From assembly GCA_002839855.1 (NCBI GenBank), contig PGYV01000006.1:62001-126000 (forward strand): a stretch of 64,000 bases of DNA, given 5' to 3'. Position 1 is the stretch's first letter; the number at the start of each line of letters is the position of its first letter. The position numbers were made by a program, and so were the translations under genes. This stretch comes from Candidatus Goldiibacteriota bacterium HGW-Goldbacteria-1. GTDB lineage: Bacteria; Oederibacteriota; PGYV01. The notes under the pieces are model-generated. The model was not told the DNA's origin. It was given only the letters and a program-made list of their open reading frames with translations, and did not search any database. Shown piece after piece: positions 44,082-52,371 of the stretch.

Positions 44082-44858
44082 ATGCAGAAATTTTTCACAA
44101 ACATCCTGAATACTTTTTCCGGCATACGCGTAAACGATATTATTGATATCCTCCTTGTCACCTTTGTAATTTATCAGGTCTTTATGCTCTTATACGAAAC
44201 CCGCGCCATACAGATGTTAAAAGGTTTTCTGGTTATTCTTTTTTTTGTGGTTATCGCAAGAATCCTTGAACTTAACACCATGACATGGATTCTTACGGGT
44301 TTAAGCACGATATGGATAATTGCCTTTATAATCGTTTTCCAGCCGGAACTAAGAAGGGTGCTTGTGGAACTTGGGCAGAATAAACTGTTTAAGTTTATTT
44401 TCAAGGAACACGGCCAGTTGTACAGGGAAATAAGGGAGTCTTCCGTAATTCTGGCCAAAAAGAAAATTGGCGCTCTTATAGTGCTGGAACGCGAAGTTAA
44501 CCTTAAAAGCTTTATTGACACAGGCACCAAACTTGACGCGGAAACCACATCAGAACTTCTTATCGCCATCTTTAATACCAAATCGCCCCTGCACGACGGC
44601 GCTGTGATAATCCGCGAAGGCCGTATTGCGGCGGCGGGCTGCATTCTTCCCCTTACTCAAAAAGAAGACATAGAACAGATGTACGGCATGCGCCACAGGG
44701 CGGCTATAGGCATATCCGAAGAAACTGACGCAATCACCATCATAGTGTCCGAAGAACGGCACACAATATCACTGGCAATCGGCGGAAAAATAACACCGGA
44801 CATAGACGGCGACACGCTTCTTGAAATCCTGTCGCTTTATGCTCCGAAAATAAGGTGA
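44082..44858 (+). CDS. cdaA: Membrane diadenylate cyclase CdaA
   Basis: Makes the second messenger cyclic di-AMP from two ATP. Three N-terminal helices (about 20-40, 46-62 and 68-88) are followed by a DAC domain. The catalytic motifs are intact: DGA at 172-174 (SPLHDGAVII) and RHR at 204-206 (YGMRHRAAIG). Its length of 258 is typical of CdaA. The next gene encodes its regulator-like partner CdaR. GlmM, often the third partner, is absent. AGGAGGG precedes ATG 44082. Confidence 0.95.
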   Translation: MQKFFTNILNTFSGIRVNDIIDILLVTFVIYQVFMLLYETRAIQMLKGFLVILFFVVIARILELNTMTWILTGLSTIWIIAFIIVFQPELRRVLVELGQNKLFKFIFKEHGQLYREIRESSVILAKKKIGALIVLEREVNLKSFIDTGTKLDAETTSELLIAIFNTKSPLHDGAVIIREGRIAAAGCILPLTQKEDIEQMYGMRHRAAIGISEETDAITIIVSEERHTISLAIGGKITPDIDGDTLLEILSLYAPKIR

Positions 44859-44862
44859 CCGT

Positions 44863-45357
44863 ATGAAAGAATTCATAGCAAACTATATTCTGAAAAACTG
44901 GCAGTATAAGATAATGGCTCTGTTTGTGGCTGTGGGCATGTGGCTGTTTGTCGTCCGCGAACAGGAAATGACTGTCACAATTGATGTGCCCGTTGAATTT
45001 ATTAACTATCCGGAGACCATGAAAGTCACCGGCAACGTACAGTCTTCGGTAAAAGTACAGCTTGAAGGAAGAAAAATAATTATTAATCAGATTGACAAAA
45101 AGACACTTAAAATTATCATTGACCTTAAAAAAGCCGTTATAGGTAAAAATTCCTATCAGGTGCTGGGCAGCAGATTTAAATCTTTACCCCGCGGTATTTT
45201 TATCCGTGACATCTCTCCTGCGTATATTTATATTGATTTTACAAAAGAACAGCCTCCGGAACCCGCCGAAGTAAAAGATGAAAAAGCAGCGGCGGAAAAG
45301 ACCCCCGTTCCAAAATCCAAAAAACAGGTGATAAAAAATGGCTCAACTGTGCGTTAA
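44863..45357 (+). CDS. cdaR: YbbR-domain protein, CdaR-like regulator of CdaA
   Basis: Membrane-anchored protein with one N-terminal helix (YKIMALFVAVGMWLFVV, residues 16-32) and a single YbbR-type beta domain (about 36-130). CdaR proteins bind CdaA and tune its activity. Most carry three or four YbbR domains, so this 164-residue version is short. The last 35 residues are Lys/Glu/Pro-rich and disordered. It starts 4 nt after cdaA and overlaps pdxJ by 20 nt. Confidence 0.85.
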   Translation: MKEFIANYILKNWQYKIMALFVAVGMWLFVVREQEMTVTIDVPVEFINYPETMKVTGNVQSSVKVQLEGRKIIINQIDKKTLKIIIDLKKAVIGKNSYQVLGSRFKSLPRGIFIRDISPAYIYIDFTKEQPPEPAEVKDEKAAAEKTPVPKSKKQVIKNGSTVR

Positions 45358-46045
45358 TATTGACCATATAGCCACATTAAGGCAGGCGCGCGGCGAAAAT
45401 GAACCGGATCCTATAGCTGCCGCCGCAATAGCAGAACGCGCCGGCGCATCCGGAATTACAGTACACTTAAGGGAAGACCGCCGCCACATACAGGACAATG
45501 ACGTAAAACTTTTAAGAAAAACAGTAAAAACCAAACTTAACCTTGAAATGTCACTTGCGGATGAAATTGTGGATTTTGCGGTTAAAATCCGCCCCGACGA
45601 AGCCACACTTGTCCCGGAAAAAAGGCGGGAACTTACCACCGAAGGCGGGCTTGACGTAATTACAAACATGGTCAGGTTAAAAAAAGCCATATCAAAGCTT
45701 AAAGCAAAAAATATCGCAGTCAGCCTCTTTATAGACGCGGAACCGGAACAGATAAAAGCTTCCAAAGAAGCAGGCGCGGATTATGTGGAATTACATACAG
45801 GCAGGTATTCAAACACAACGGGGAATCATCAGAAAAAAGAACTTCAGAAAATAAAAAACGGTGTAACACTTGCCCTTAAAATCGGGCTTAAAGTAAACGC
45901 GGGACACGGCTTAAACTATACAAACACAAAACAGATAGCGGCAATAAAAGGCATTGAAGATTTAAACACCGGGCACAGCATAATAGCAAGGGCTGTATTT
46001 ACAGGCCTTGAATGCGCGGTAAAGGACATGCTTAAACTCCTTTAA
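45338..46045 (+). CDS. pdxJ: Pyridoxine 5'-phosphate synthase
   Basis: Final ring-closing enzyme of the DXP-dependent vitamin B6 route, joining deoxyxylulose-5-phosphate and the PdxA product. Its length of 235 is typical. CVNIDHIATLRQARGENEPDP is cut by the known signature at its N-terminus; the conserved Glu lies in NLEMSLADEIVD. VTLVPE-like ATLVPEKR, DYVELHTGRY and NAGHGLNYTN follow. Its substrate DXP links it to dxs at 16287. ATG 45338 lies inside cdaR, so coupling is likely. Confidence 0.96.
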   Translation: MAQLCVNIDHIATLRQARGENEPDPIAAAAIAERAGASGITVHLREDRRHIQDNDVKLLRKTVKTKLNLEMSLADEIVDFAVKIRPDEATLVPEKRRELTTEGGLDVITNMVRLKKAISKLKAKNIAVSLFIDAEPEQIKASKEAGADYVELHTGRYSNTTGNHQKKELQKIKNGVTLALKIGLKVNAGHGLNYTNTKQIAAIKGIEDLNTGHSIIARAVFTGLECAVKDMLKLL

Positions 46046-46076
46046 CCGGGGTTAGCACGGAGGGAAAAACAAAAAG

Positions 46077-46967
46077 ATGTCTATTTCAAACAACACTATC
46101 AAAAAGCTGCATGCAGCTGTCACGGCACTTTCGTTTTTAGCGGCGTTTTATTCCGGGTACCTGATATTCTTTAAAAATGAAATCAGTGCGGTTCCTTTTT
46201 TAATACTTTCGGTGCTTTTTTTTGCATTTTCACTGTTTGCCTCTTACATAATTGCTAAAAGAGAGGAATCCATCGTACTTGAATCTCCTTTAAATGACAT
46301 AGACTCTAAAGAAACAATGATAGCGGCTGTTGCCCACGAAATAAAAAATCCCCTAAATTCCATAAAAGGCGCCAATCAGTACCTTCACGACAAATATAAA
46401 AGCACCCAGGATATCTATGAATTCACCGGAATTGTTGTTGAAGAAATAAACAGGCTTGAACGTTACCTTAATGAATTTTTAAGTTTTTCAAGGGGCGTAA
46501 AACCCCATATGAAAAAACATGATATTCAGAGCTTTGCCACGGGTATCCTTATGATTACAAAACATAACTTCCCGTATGGCATTAAAATTATTTCCGAAAA
46601 ACCAAAATTACCCGGTGTGTATATGGATGCGGAACAGATGAAACAGGTAATGGTGAACCTCTTAAACAACGCCAAGGATGCCACCAAAGGCAAGTCTTCA
46701 CCAAGGGTGGAAATACGACTGTCAAACGATGAAAATTATGTGTATATAAAAGTGGCGGACAACGGCTGCGGCATATCCAAAAAAGACCTTTCCCGCATTT
46801 CCACCCCTTTTTACACCACAAAAAAAGAGGGTATGGGTATCGGCCTTGCCATCAGCAGGTCTATCGTTAAAAAACACGGCGGCGACCTGTCAATTGAAAG
46901 CAAACTGAACAAAGGTTCTGTCTTTACCATTTCTATCCCCGTGGAAAAAAGGAGCTTAAAAAGATGA
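46077..46967 (+). CDS. Membrane histidine kinase without an obvious sensor domain
   Basis: NtrB/AtoS-type kinase. Two helices (about 12-32 and 38-60) are separated by only a few residues, so there is almost no periplasmic loop. The HisKA motif AVAHEIKNPLNSIKG has phospho-acceptor H87. The HATPase domain has VNLLNNAKDA (N box), VADNGCGI, FYTTKKEGMGIGLAI and GSVFTISIP. There is no PAS, GAF or HAMP domain visible in the 296 residues, so the signal may be membrane state or a partner protein. It overlaps its response regulator by 4 nt. Confidence 0.92.
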   Translation: MSISNNTIKKLHAAVTALSFLAAFYSGYLIFFKNEISAVPFLILSVLFFAFSLFASYIIAKREESIVLESPLNDIDSKETMIAAVAHEIKNPLNSIKGANQYLHDKYKSTQDIYEFTGIVVEEINRLERYLNEFLSFSRGVKPHMKKHDIQSFATGILMITKHNFPYGIKIISEKPKLPGVYMDAEQMKQVMVNLLNNAKDATKGKSSPRVEIRLSNDENYVYIKVADNGCGISKKDLSRISTPFYTTKKEGMGIGLAISRSIVKKHGGDLSIESKLNKGSVFTISIPVEKRSLKR

Positions 46968-48358
46968 GCGCCAGAAAAGTCCTTGTCGTTGATGATAACC
47001 GTTCAGCTTTAAAAGTTATCAAAGCCATCCTTGAAGAAGCAGGATATGAAGTTTACACAGAAGCCGAACCGGAAAAAGTGCCGCTTTTTTTAAAACGCGA
47101 AACCGTGCAGGTTGCACTGGTAGACCTTAAAATGCCCGGAATGGACGGGCTTGAACTATACAGAAAAATACGCCAGCTTGACAAGGACGTAGTGGTTATA
47201 ATAATGACCGCGTTTGGCAATATAGAATCCGCGGTGGAAGCGATGAAGCTTGGAATTGAAAACTACCTGCAGAAACCGCTTAATTTTGATGAACTTAAAA
47301 TGACCCTTCAGAAAATATTTGAAAAACTTGAAATGAAAGAAGAGCTTGCTATTTTAAAAGGGCAGATTGAAGGAAAGAACACCTTTGAAAACATGATAGG
47401 CAAATCAAAAAAAATGCGCGATATTTTCAGAAAAATAACAAGCATTGCTGCGGTTGATTCCACCGTGTTTATAACCGGTGAAAGCGGGACGGGCAAGGAA
47501 ATGGTAGCCAAAGCCATACACAACCTTTCAAAGCGCGCAAAATACAAGCTTATATCAATAAATATGGCCGCCATTCCCGAAGGCCTGCAGGAATCCGAAC
47601 TGTTCGGATATCAGAAAGGCGCGTTTACAGGCGCCTATAATACCAAACCGGGAAAATTTGAAGCGGCTGATAAAGGCACACTGTTTCTTGACGAAATAGG
47701 GAACATAAACCACAAAGCCCAGGTAAAACTGCTGCGCGTACTTGAAGAACGCAAGGTTGAACCGCTTGGCAGCAATAAATTAAAAGATGTTGATGTGCGC
47801 ATAATAAGCGCCACAAATTCAGACCTTAAAGAAGAGGTTAATAAAGGCAATTTCAGGGAAGACCTTTATTACCGGCTTAACGTAATTACAATCAACCTTC
47901 CTCCCTTAAGGGAAAGAAAAAGCGATATCCCGCTTCTGGCAGTACAGTTTTTAAAAGAAATATGCCTTAGAAACAGCCTTGAACAAAAATCCATTTCAGA
48001 TGACGCACTGGAACTTATGATTGAATACAGATGGCCCGGCAATATCAGGGAATTAAAAAACGTCCTTGAAGAAGCGGCAGTTATTTCTTCCGGCAATTAT
48101 ATCAGGCCTTCCGACCTTAATATGTCTTCTTATAATGACACCATGCGTGATTCCGCAGATGACATGATACCGGCCAATATGCCGCTATCAGAGGTTGAAA
48201 AACGTTCAATAATAAACGCGCTATCCAAAACCCGCGGAAACCAGACACATGCCGCTAAAATCCTTGGCATAACCAGAAAGATTCTTATGCACAAAATTGA
48301 AAAATATCAGATAGCCGATATTGTGCCCGTAAGGACAAAACGTAAAAAAATGTCCTGA
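46964..48358 (+). CDS. NtrC-family sigma-54 response regulator
   Basis: Three-domain activator of 464 residues. The receiver domain has phospho-acceptor D54 (ALVDLKMPG) and acidic D10/D11. The AAA+ domain has Walker A GESGTGKE at 172-179, the sigma-54-contact loop GAFTGA at 219-224, and GTLFLDEIGN. A Fis-type helix-turn-helix closes the chain (GNQTHAAKILGITRKILMHKIEKYQ). It is paired with the kinase directly upstream. A matching sigma-54 promoter begins 57 bp after its stop, so the PilZ gene there is the obvious target. Confidence 0.96.
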   Translation: MSARKVLVVDDNRSALKVIKAILEEAGYEVYTEAEPEKVPLFLKRETVQVALVDLKMPGMDGLELYRKIRQLDKDVVVIIMTAFGNIESAVEAMKLGIENYLQKPLNFDELKMTLQKIFEKLEMKEELAILKGQIEGKNTFENMIGKSKKMRDIFRKITSIAAVDSTVFITGESGTGKEMVAKAIHNLSKRAKYKLISINMAAIPEGLQESELFGYQKGAFTGAYNTKPGKFEAADKGTLFLDEIGNINHKAQVKLLRVLEERKVEPLGSNKLKDVDVRIISATNSDLKEEVNKGNFREDLYYRLNVITINLPPLRERKSDIPLLAVQFLKEICLRNSLEQKSISDDALELMIEYRWPGNIRELKNVLEEAAVISSGNYIRPSDLNMSSYNDTMRDSADDMIPANMPLSEVEKRSIINALSKTRGNQTHAAKILGITRKILMHKIEKYQIADIVPVRTKRKKMS

Positions 48359-48372
48359 AAGGCACATTTTTT
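48345..48372 (+). terminator. Terminator overlapping the end of the response-regulator gene
   Basis: A7 TGTCC, TGAAA loop, GG(C)ACA T6: a stem with one bulged C and a U-run. The TGA stop (48356-48358) lies in the loop. It would separate this operon from the sigma-54 unit downstream. Confidence 0.6.
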
Positions 48373-48414
48373 CTAAAAAACCCTAATAAAACATAGCAAT
48401 TGATGTATTTTATA

Positions 48415-48431
48415 CTGGCATAATTCTTGCT
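48415..48431 (+). promoter_or_regulatory. Sigma-54 promoter of the PilZ gene
   Basis: CTGGCATAATTCTTGCT: the invariant GG (48417-48418) and GC (48429-48430) have the required 10-bp separation, and the flanking bases match YTGGCA-N-TTGCW. Transcription would start about 48442, 24 nt before the gene. Confidence 0.85.
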
Positions 48432-48465
48432 TTAACTTAACATATAGATTATTTTAGGAGGGCTT

Positions 48466-48840
48466 ATGAACGCCAGTTATCTTGAAAAAAGAATGGAAAC
48501 CCGCACTGACATAGAAGGAATATTAAGATACAAAGTACTTGGTGACGGAGAAGATACATTAACGTCGTTTAAATACGAAAAAGCATCAACCAGAAACATT
48601 TCAAAAGGCGGCGTCTGTGTAATATTACCCCACAAAATCGGAGAGGGTAATGTAATCAGGGTTGAACTTCCAATTGAAAACGAATCCTTATTAATTAAAG
48701 CATTTTGCGAAGTGCAGTGGTGCAGGCTTGCCAACAAAGACGGAATATATGAAGCCGGCTTAAGTTTTATAGCCCTTAAAGACGATGATGCAAAAGCATT
48801 AGAAAATTTCATAAACGAACGCGAAGCGAAGGCTATGTAA
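48466..48840 (+). CDS. PilZ-domain protein, sigma-54 controlled
   Basis: Small c-di-GMP receptor-type protein of 124 residues. Both binding motifs are present: RxxxR (R9, R13 in KRMETR) and N-x-S-x-x-G (N44, S46, G49 in RNISKGGV). It would switch motility, adhesion or export according to c-di-GMP. AGGAGGG precedes ATG 48466. It ends in a 1-nt TAATG overlap with a small HTH gene. A sigma-54 promoter sits directly upstream and the likely activator is the preceding gene. Confidence 0.92.
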   Translation: MNASYLEKRMETRTDIEGILRYKVLGDGEDTLTSFKYEKASTRNISKGGVCVILPHKIGEGNVIRVELPIENESLLIKAFCEVQWCRLANKDGIYEAGLSFIALKDDDAKALENFINEREAKAM

Positions 48841-49058
48841 TGAACAGCGAAATTTTAACCATAAAAGACCTTGCACTGATGTTAAAAGTTAAACCCGTAA
48901 CCATTTATAAGCTTGCCGGTAAAGGCAGGATTCCCGGGGTAAAAATAGCAGGCAGCTGGCGTTTTATGAAAACCATCATTGACGAATGGATGGAAAGCAC
49001 AGAGCGCAAACCGGTTGCCCGCACGGAAAAAAGGGATAAAGAACTTATTCCGGTTTAA
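48840..49058 (+). CDS. Small helix-turn-helix protein (MerR/excisionase type)
   Basis: A 72-residue protein with one winged helix (HTH_17/excisionase family): LTIKDLALMLKVKPVTIYKLAGKGRIPGVKIAGSWRF, then a short tail (IIDEWMES) and basic end. Such proteins bind DNA as small regulators. No phage or integrase gene is nearby, so it is more likely a local regulator than an excisionase. The 1-nt overlap with the PilZ gene makes it part of the sigma-54 unit. Confidence 0.85.
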   Translation: MNSEILTIKDLALMLKVKPVTIYKLAGKGRIPGVKIAGSWRFMKTIIDEWMESTERKPVARTEKRDKELIPV

Positions 49059-49126
49059 TTTCAGTAAACCAAATCTTAAGTCTACCCGTCTAATTATAAG
49101 CATATAAGCCAAATTGTTTTTATTTC

Positions 49127-49155
49127 TTGACTTTTGTATTTGGCTAATTTAGAAT
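49127..49155 (+). promoter_or_regulatory. Promoter of the exported coiled-coil gene
   Basis: TTGACT (49127-49132), 17-bp spacer, TAGAAT (49150-49155). The leader to ATG 49194 is about 32 nt with AGGAGG. Confidence 0.7.
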
Positions 49156-49193
49156 GGTTTTCATATTAAATAATAACCACTTAGGAGGAAATA

Positions 49194-49976
49194 ATGCGTT
49201 CATTAAAGGCAGTCCTGTCATTTGCTTTTATAATAATCCTTTTTATGGCTCCCGTCACAGGCGCGGCAGAGAAAAAGAAAGAAACAGAAGAAAAAAACGC
49301 CAAGCTTGCTGAAAGCGGTTCTAAAAACACTTCAAACGGCGAAGTAAAAATCGGCGGTTCCGCCGAAGGCCCCGGCACAGAAGCTGTATTTTTTGATGAT
49401 GCAACCCTTGTGACCACGCCTGTTCCCACGGCAACTATGATAATTGTTTTCCATAATAAAGATGTTAATATCTGGCAGTGCCTGACAGACGCCAAAACTT
49501 ACCTGTGGAGAATAAATACTGATTCCAAAAGATATGACGCGCAGCTTCGCACAAAAATGGACGGGCTTCTGCTTGACATGGGTAAATCTATAGCATCAGT
49601 TCATACGTATGCCGCGCTTCACGAAAGGGATAAAGTGGAAACCAAGTGGGCAAAATATGCCGATAAAGCCGAATATACACTGCAGCACGCCCGCCTTCAG
49701 GTGGAAGAATTTCATGAAGATTATTACGAAATCGAAAATAACATGAAAATTGTAGAAAAGATTTTAAAGGATAACCCGGAAAAAATACAGCGACTTGACG
49801 AAGCACAGGACAGATATAATAAAAATAAGAAAGAGATGTTTTTCGCGCAGAAAAAAGTTGTAAAATTTACGGACCTTTTTAATTCTTACGTCCGTCAATT
49901 CAACGCAATGGCAGAGAAAAAAGAATATAAAATAAAAAAACTTATAACAGAACACGAAGAACTTCACACGCCTTAA
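49194..49976 (+). CDS. Exported coiled-coil protein, unknown function
   Basis: I do not recognise this family. A signal peptide (to about residue 24, VTGAA) precedes a charged, low-complexity stretch (25-75). Then comes a mostly helical, Lys/Glu-rich domain (about 90-260) with strong coiled-coil character, such as YEIENNMKIVEKILKDNPEK and NKKEMFFAQKKVVKF. No Cys, no lipobox and no membrane helix after the signal, so it is probably soluble in the periplasm. It has its own promoter and a strong terminator, and so is monocistronic. Confidence 0.75.
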   Translation: MRSLKAVLSFAFIIILFMAPVTGAAEKKKETEEKNAKLAESGSKNTSNGEVKIGGSAEGPGTEAVFFDDATLVTTPVPTATMIIVFHNKDVNIWQCLTDAKTYLWRINTDSKRYDAQLRTKMDGLLLDMGKSIASVHTYAALHERDKVETKWAKYADKAEYTLQHARLQVEEFHEDYYEIENNMKIVEKILKDNPEKIQRLDEAQDRYNKNKKEMFFAQKKVVKFTDLFNSYVRQFNAMAEKKEYKIKKLITEHEELHTP

Positions 49977-50000
49977 ATCACATGAACATAATATTTTCAA

Positions 50001-50036
50001 AAATACCATAGGGTAATAACCTATGGTATTTTTTAT
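50001..50036 (+). terminator. Intrinsic terminator
   Basis: Perfect 12-bp stem AAATACCATAGG/CCTATGGTATTT with a 7-nt loop, followed by a T-run. Probably bidirectional. Confidence 0.9.
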
Positions 50037-50066
50037 TTAAGCAGTTAAACAAAAAGCGGGTATAAC

Positions 50067-51077
50067 GTGCTAAAAAATGTAAATAAAATTCTTATAATCA
50101 AACTTCGCGACATAGGCGATATTGTACTGTCAACACCTGTTATTCAGGCACTGTATAATAACTGCAATTCGCCAAAGATTGTTTATGTCCTTAAAAAAGA
50201 ATACGAAAACTTCAGATTTCTGCTGCCCAACGTGTCAGAAGTTATCACATATGACAAGAAATCCTTTTTAAGCCTTATAAAACTTATTTTTAAACTGCGC
50301 AGATATCATTTTGACATCGCAGTAAACCTTCACGCTACATTCCGCAGCGCCTTAATAACGCGGCTGTCAGGCGCAAAATTAAGGCTTGTTCACAACCACA
50401 GCGGCAGGGACTATTTCACATCTGTTCCGCTTGGCATAGAAGAAAAAGCAAAACCAATAACCTTAAGGGATATGGAAACCTTAACCCCGCTTGACATAAA
50501 AATACCCGGTAAAAAAGACATAAATACCAAACTGGCATTAAAAGAAAAAGACGTTAAATACATTGATGAAACCATTGAACATGAAACAATAGGCCTTGGC
50601 GTGGGCGCCAAAAGGCCTGCCAAGATGTGGAAAAAAGAGAACTTTATTGAACTGGGAAAGAAATTAGCATTAAACGGAAAACACATAGCCGTCTTTGCCT
50701 CTGAATCCGAAAGAACGCTTGCAGAGGAAATAACTGACAAAATAGGAGAAAACGCGAAATTATATTGCGGCCTTGACTTTCTTAAACTTGCCTTTCTCTT
50801 AAAACAGCTGCAGGCATTTGTAGGAAACGACTCCGGATTACGGCACATGGCAGCAGCGCTTGGAATAGGCACAGTAACGTTTTTTGGCCCGGAAGACCCC
50901 ATAGAATGGCACCCTTATTCAGAAAAAGACGGACATATCGCGCTTATGCACCGCCTTGACTGCATTAACTGCGCTAAAAACGATTGCCCTAAAGGAACAA
51001 GGGAATGTATGGATTTAATCACTGTGGATGAAGCCTTTAAAGCTGCAGAAAAAGTAATTTTTACAAAATTTCAATAA
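50067..51077 (+). CDS. Glycosyltransferase family 9 (heptosyltransferase-like)
   Basis: GT-B-fold enzyme of the ADP-heptose:LPS heptosyltransferase family, adding sugars to a lipopolysaccharide-like core on the inner face of the inner membrane. The family start ILIIKLRDIGDIVLSTPVIQAL is clear, as are the C-terminal GNDSGLRHMAAALGIGTVTFFGPEDP and the CINCAKNDCPKG Cys cluster found in this group. Its length of 336 is typical. The start is GTG 50067, with only a weak ribosome site (GCGGG). It implies an outer membrane with a heptose-type glycolipid. It stands alone. Confidence 0.9.
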   Translation: MLKNVNKILIIKLRDIGDIVLSTPVIQALYNNCNSPKIVYVLKKEYENFRFLLPNVSEVITYDKKSFLSLIKLIFKLRRYHFDIAVNLHATFRSALITRLSGAKLRLVHNHSGRDYFTSVPLGIEEKAKPITLRDMETLTPLDIKIPGKKDINTKLALKEKDVKYIDETIEHETIGLGVGAKRPAKMWKKENFIELGKKLALNGKHIAVFASESERTLAEEITDKIGENAKLYCGLDFLKLAFLLKQLQAFVGNDSGLRHMAAALGIGTVTFFGPEDPIEWHPYSEKDGHIALMHRLDCINCAKNDCPKGTRECMDLITVDEAFKAAEKVIFTKFQ

Positions 51078-51185
51078 TTTTGAATTATACATAATTATCA
51101 TCAATATCCAAGTTATCACCTCATAAGTATCAGATAAATATAAGATATTCATAAATGTACGTGATTAATTTCACATATAATTGTG

Positions 51186-51214
51186 TTGACAAATTAAGGG
51201 TATTATGTGAATAT
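51186..51214 (+). promoter_or_regulatory. Promoter of the gap operon
   Basis: TTGACA (51186-51191), 17-bp spacer, GAATAT (51209-51214). The leader would be about 50 nt to ATG 51271. Confidence 0.6.
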
Positions 51215-51270
51215 ATTTTTTGAATTTTAAAAAAAAGTATTACCAAATTATTTTACCAGGAGGCACAGAT

Positions 51271-52287
51271 ATGGCTGTACAGGTAGGTATCAACGGTTTT
51301 GGACGTATCGGTAGAAATGTTCTTAAGGCGCTTTTGCTTAAGAAGAACTCCCAGCTTGAAGTTGTTGCGGTAAATGACTTAACAGACGCAAAGACACTTG
51401 CTCACCTTTTCAAGTATGATTCAGTTCAGGGAATTTTTGAAGGGGACGTCAAAGCAGACGGAGAAGACCTTGTAATCAACGGCAAAAAGATCAAAGTTTT
51501 CAAAGAAAAAGACCCGGCAGCAATCAAATGGAACACTCTTGGCATTGACCTGGTTATTGAATCAACAGGCTTCTTCACAGACAAAGAAAAAGCACAGGTT
51601 CACATCACAAACGGCGGCGCTAAAAAAGTTATTATATCGGCTCCCGCAAAAGGCGAAGACAAGACAATAGTAATGGGTGTTAACGAAAATGAATATGACG
51701 CAAAAGCACACAATGTTGTGTCAAACGCTTCCTGCACGACAAACTGCCTTGCACCTTTCACAAAAGTACTTCAGGACAAGATTGGAATCGTAAAAGGCTT
51801 AATGACCACAATCCACAGCTACACCAATGACCAGAAGATTCTTGACGCACCCCATAAAGACTTAAGAAGGGCAAGAGCAGCCGCAGTTTCAATGATTCCC
51901 ACATCCACAGGCGCTGCAAAAGCAATAGCGCTGGTTATGCCGGAACTTAAAGGCAAACTTAACGGCTACGCAATGCGCGTTCCCACGCCTAACGTATCAG
52001 TTGTTGACGTGACCTTTGAAATGAAAAGGGACGTTACAAAAGAAGAAGTAAACGCGATGTTAAAAGAAGCATCAGAAGGCTCCATGAAGGGAATTCTGGC
52101 TTACACAGACCTTCCGCTTGTATCACACGATTTCTTAAACGATCCGCATTCTTCCACAGTAGACGGAGACTGCACATACGTTGTAGGCAACATGGTTAAA
52201 ATCCTTTCATGGTACGACAATGAATGGGGTTATTCAAACAGGGTAATTGACCTTGCAGATTACATGGTTGCAAAAGGCCTTAAGTAA
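51271..52287 (+). CDS. gap: Glyceraldehyde-3-phosphate dehydrogenase
   Basis: Glycolytic enzyme oxidising glyceraldehyde-3-phosphate with phosphate and NAD(P). [15 protein letters not shown] begins the Rossmann fold, and the catalytic C155 lies in [12 protein letters not shown], with its partner His in the following [10 protein letters not shown] helix region. Its length of 338 is typical. I set the start at ATG 51271 behind AGGAGG; the frame is open 17 codons upstream without a ribosome site. pgk, tpiA and secG follow. A hairpin after the stop may reduce read-through. Confidence 0.97.
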   Translation: MAVQVGINGFGRIGRNVLKALLLKKNSQLEVVAVNDLTDAKTLAHLFKYDSVQGIFEGDVKADGEDLVINGKKIKVFKEKDPAAIKWNTLGIDLVIESTGFFTDKEKAQVHITNGGAKKVIISAPAKGEDKTIVMGVNENEYDAKAHNVVSNASCTTNCLAPFTKVLQDKIGIVKGLMTTIHSYTNDQKILDAPHKDLRRARAAAVSMIPTSTGAAKAIALVMPELKGKLNGYAMRVPTPNVSVVDVTFEMKRDVTKEEVNAMLKEASEGSMKGILAYTDLPLVSHDFLNDPHSSTVDGDCTYVVGNMVKILSWYDNEWGYSNRVIDLADYMVAKGLK

Positions 52288-52307
52288 TATCAATATAAAT
52301 TAAACAG

Positions 52308-52346
52308 GCCGGCAGTGAAGCCCAAAAGGTTTCACTGCCGGCTTTT
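52308..52346 (+). terminator. Intercistronic hairpin between gap and pgk
   Basis: Perfect 12-bp stem GCCGGCAGTGAA/TTCACTGCCGGC followed by only TTTT. The short U-run and closely following pgk suggest a leaky terminator or RNA-stabilising stem that keeps gap expression above pgk and tpiA. Confidence 0.7.
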
Positions 52347-52371
52347 AAACTGAAAAAGAGGTGCAGGATTA

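Noticed and set aside
48840-49058. Excisionase of a prophage or integrative element
   Set aside because: No integrase, attachment repeats or phage genes are nearby, and the gene is coupled to a PilZ gene.
50061-50066. TATAAC as a -10 box for the GT9 gene
   Set aside because: It ends directly at the GTG start, leaving no room for a transcription start upstream of the codon.
51220-51270. 17-codon extension of gap
   Set aside because: It starts just after the promoter without a ribosome site; ATG 51271 has AGGAGG and fits the family N-terminus.
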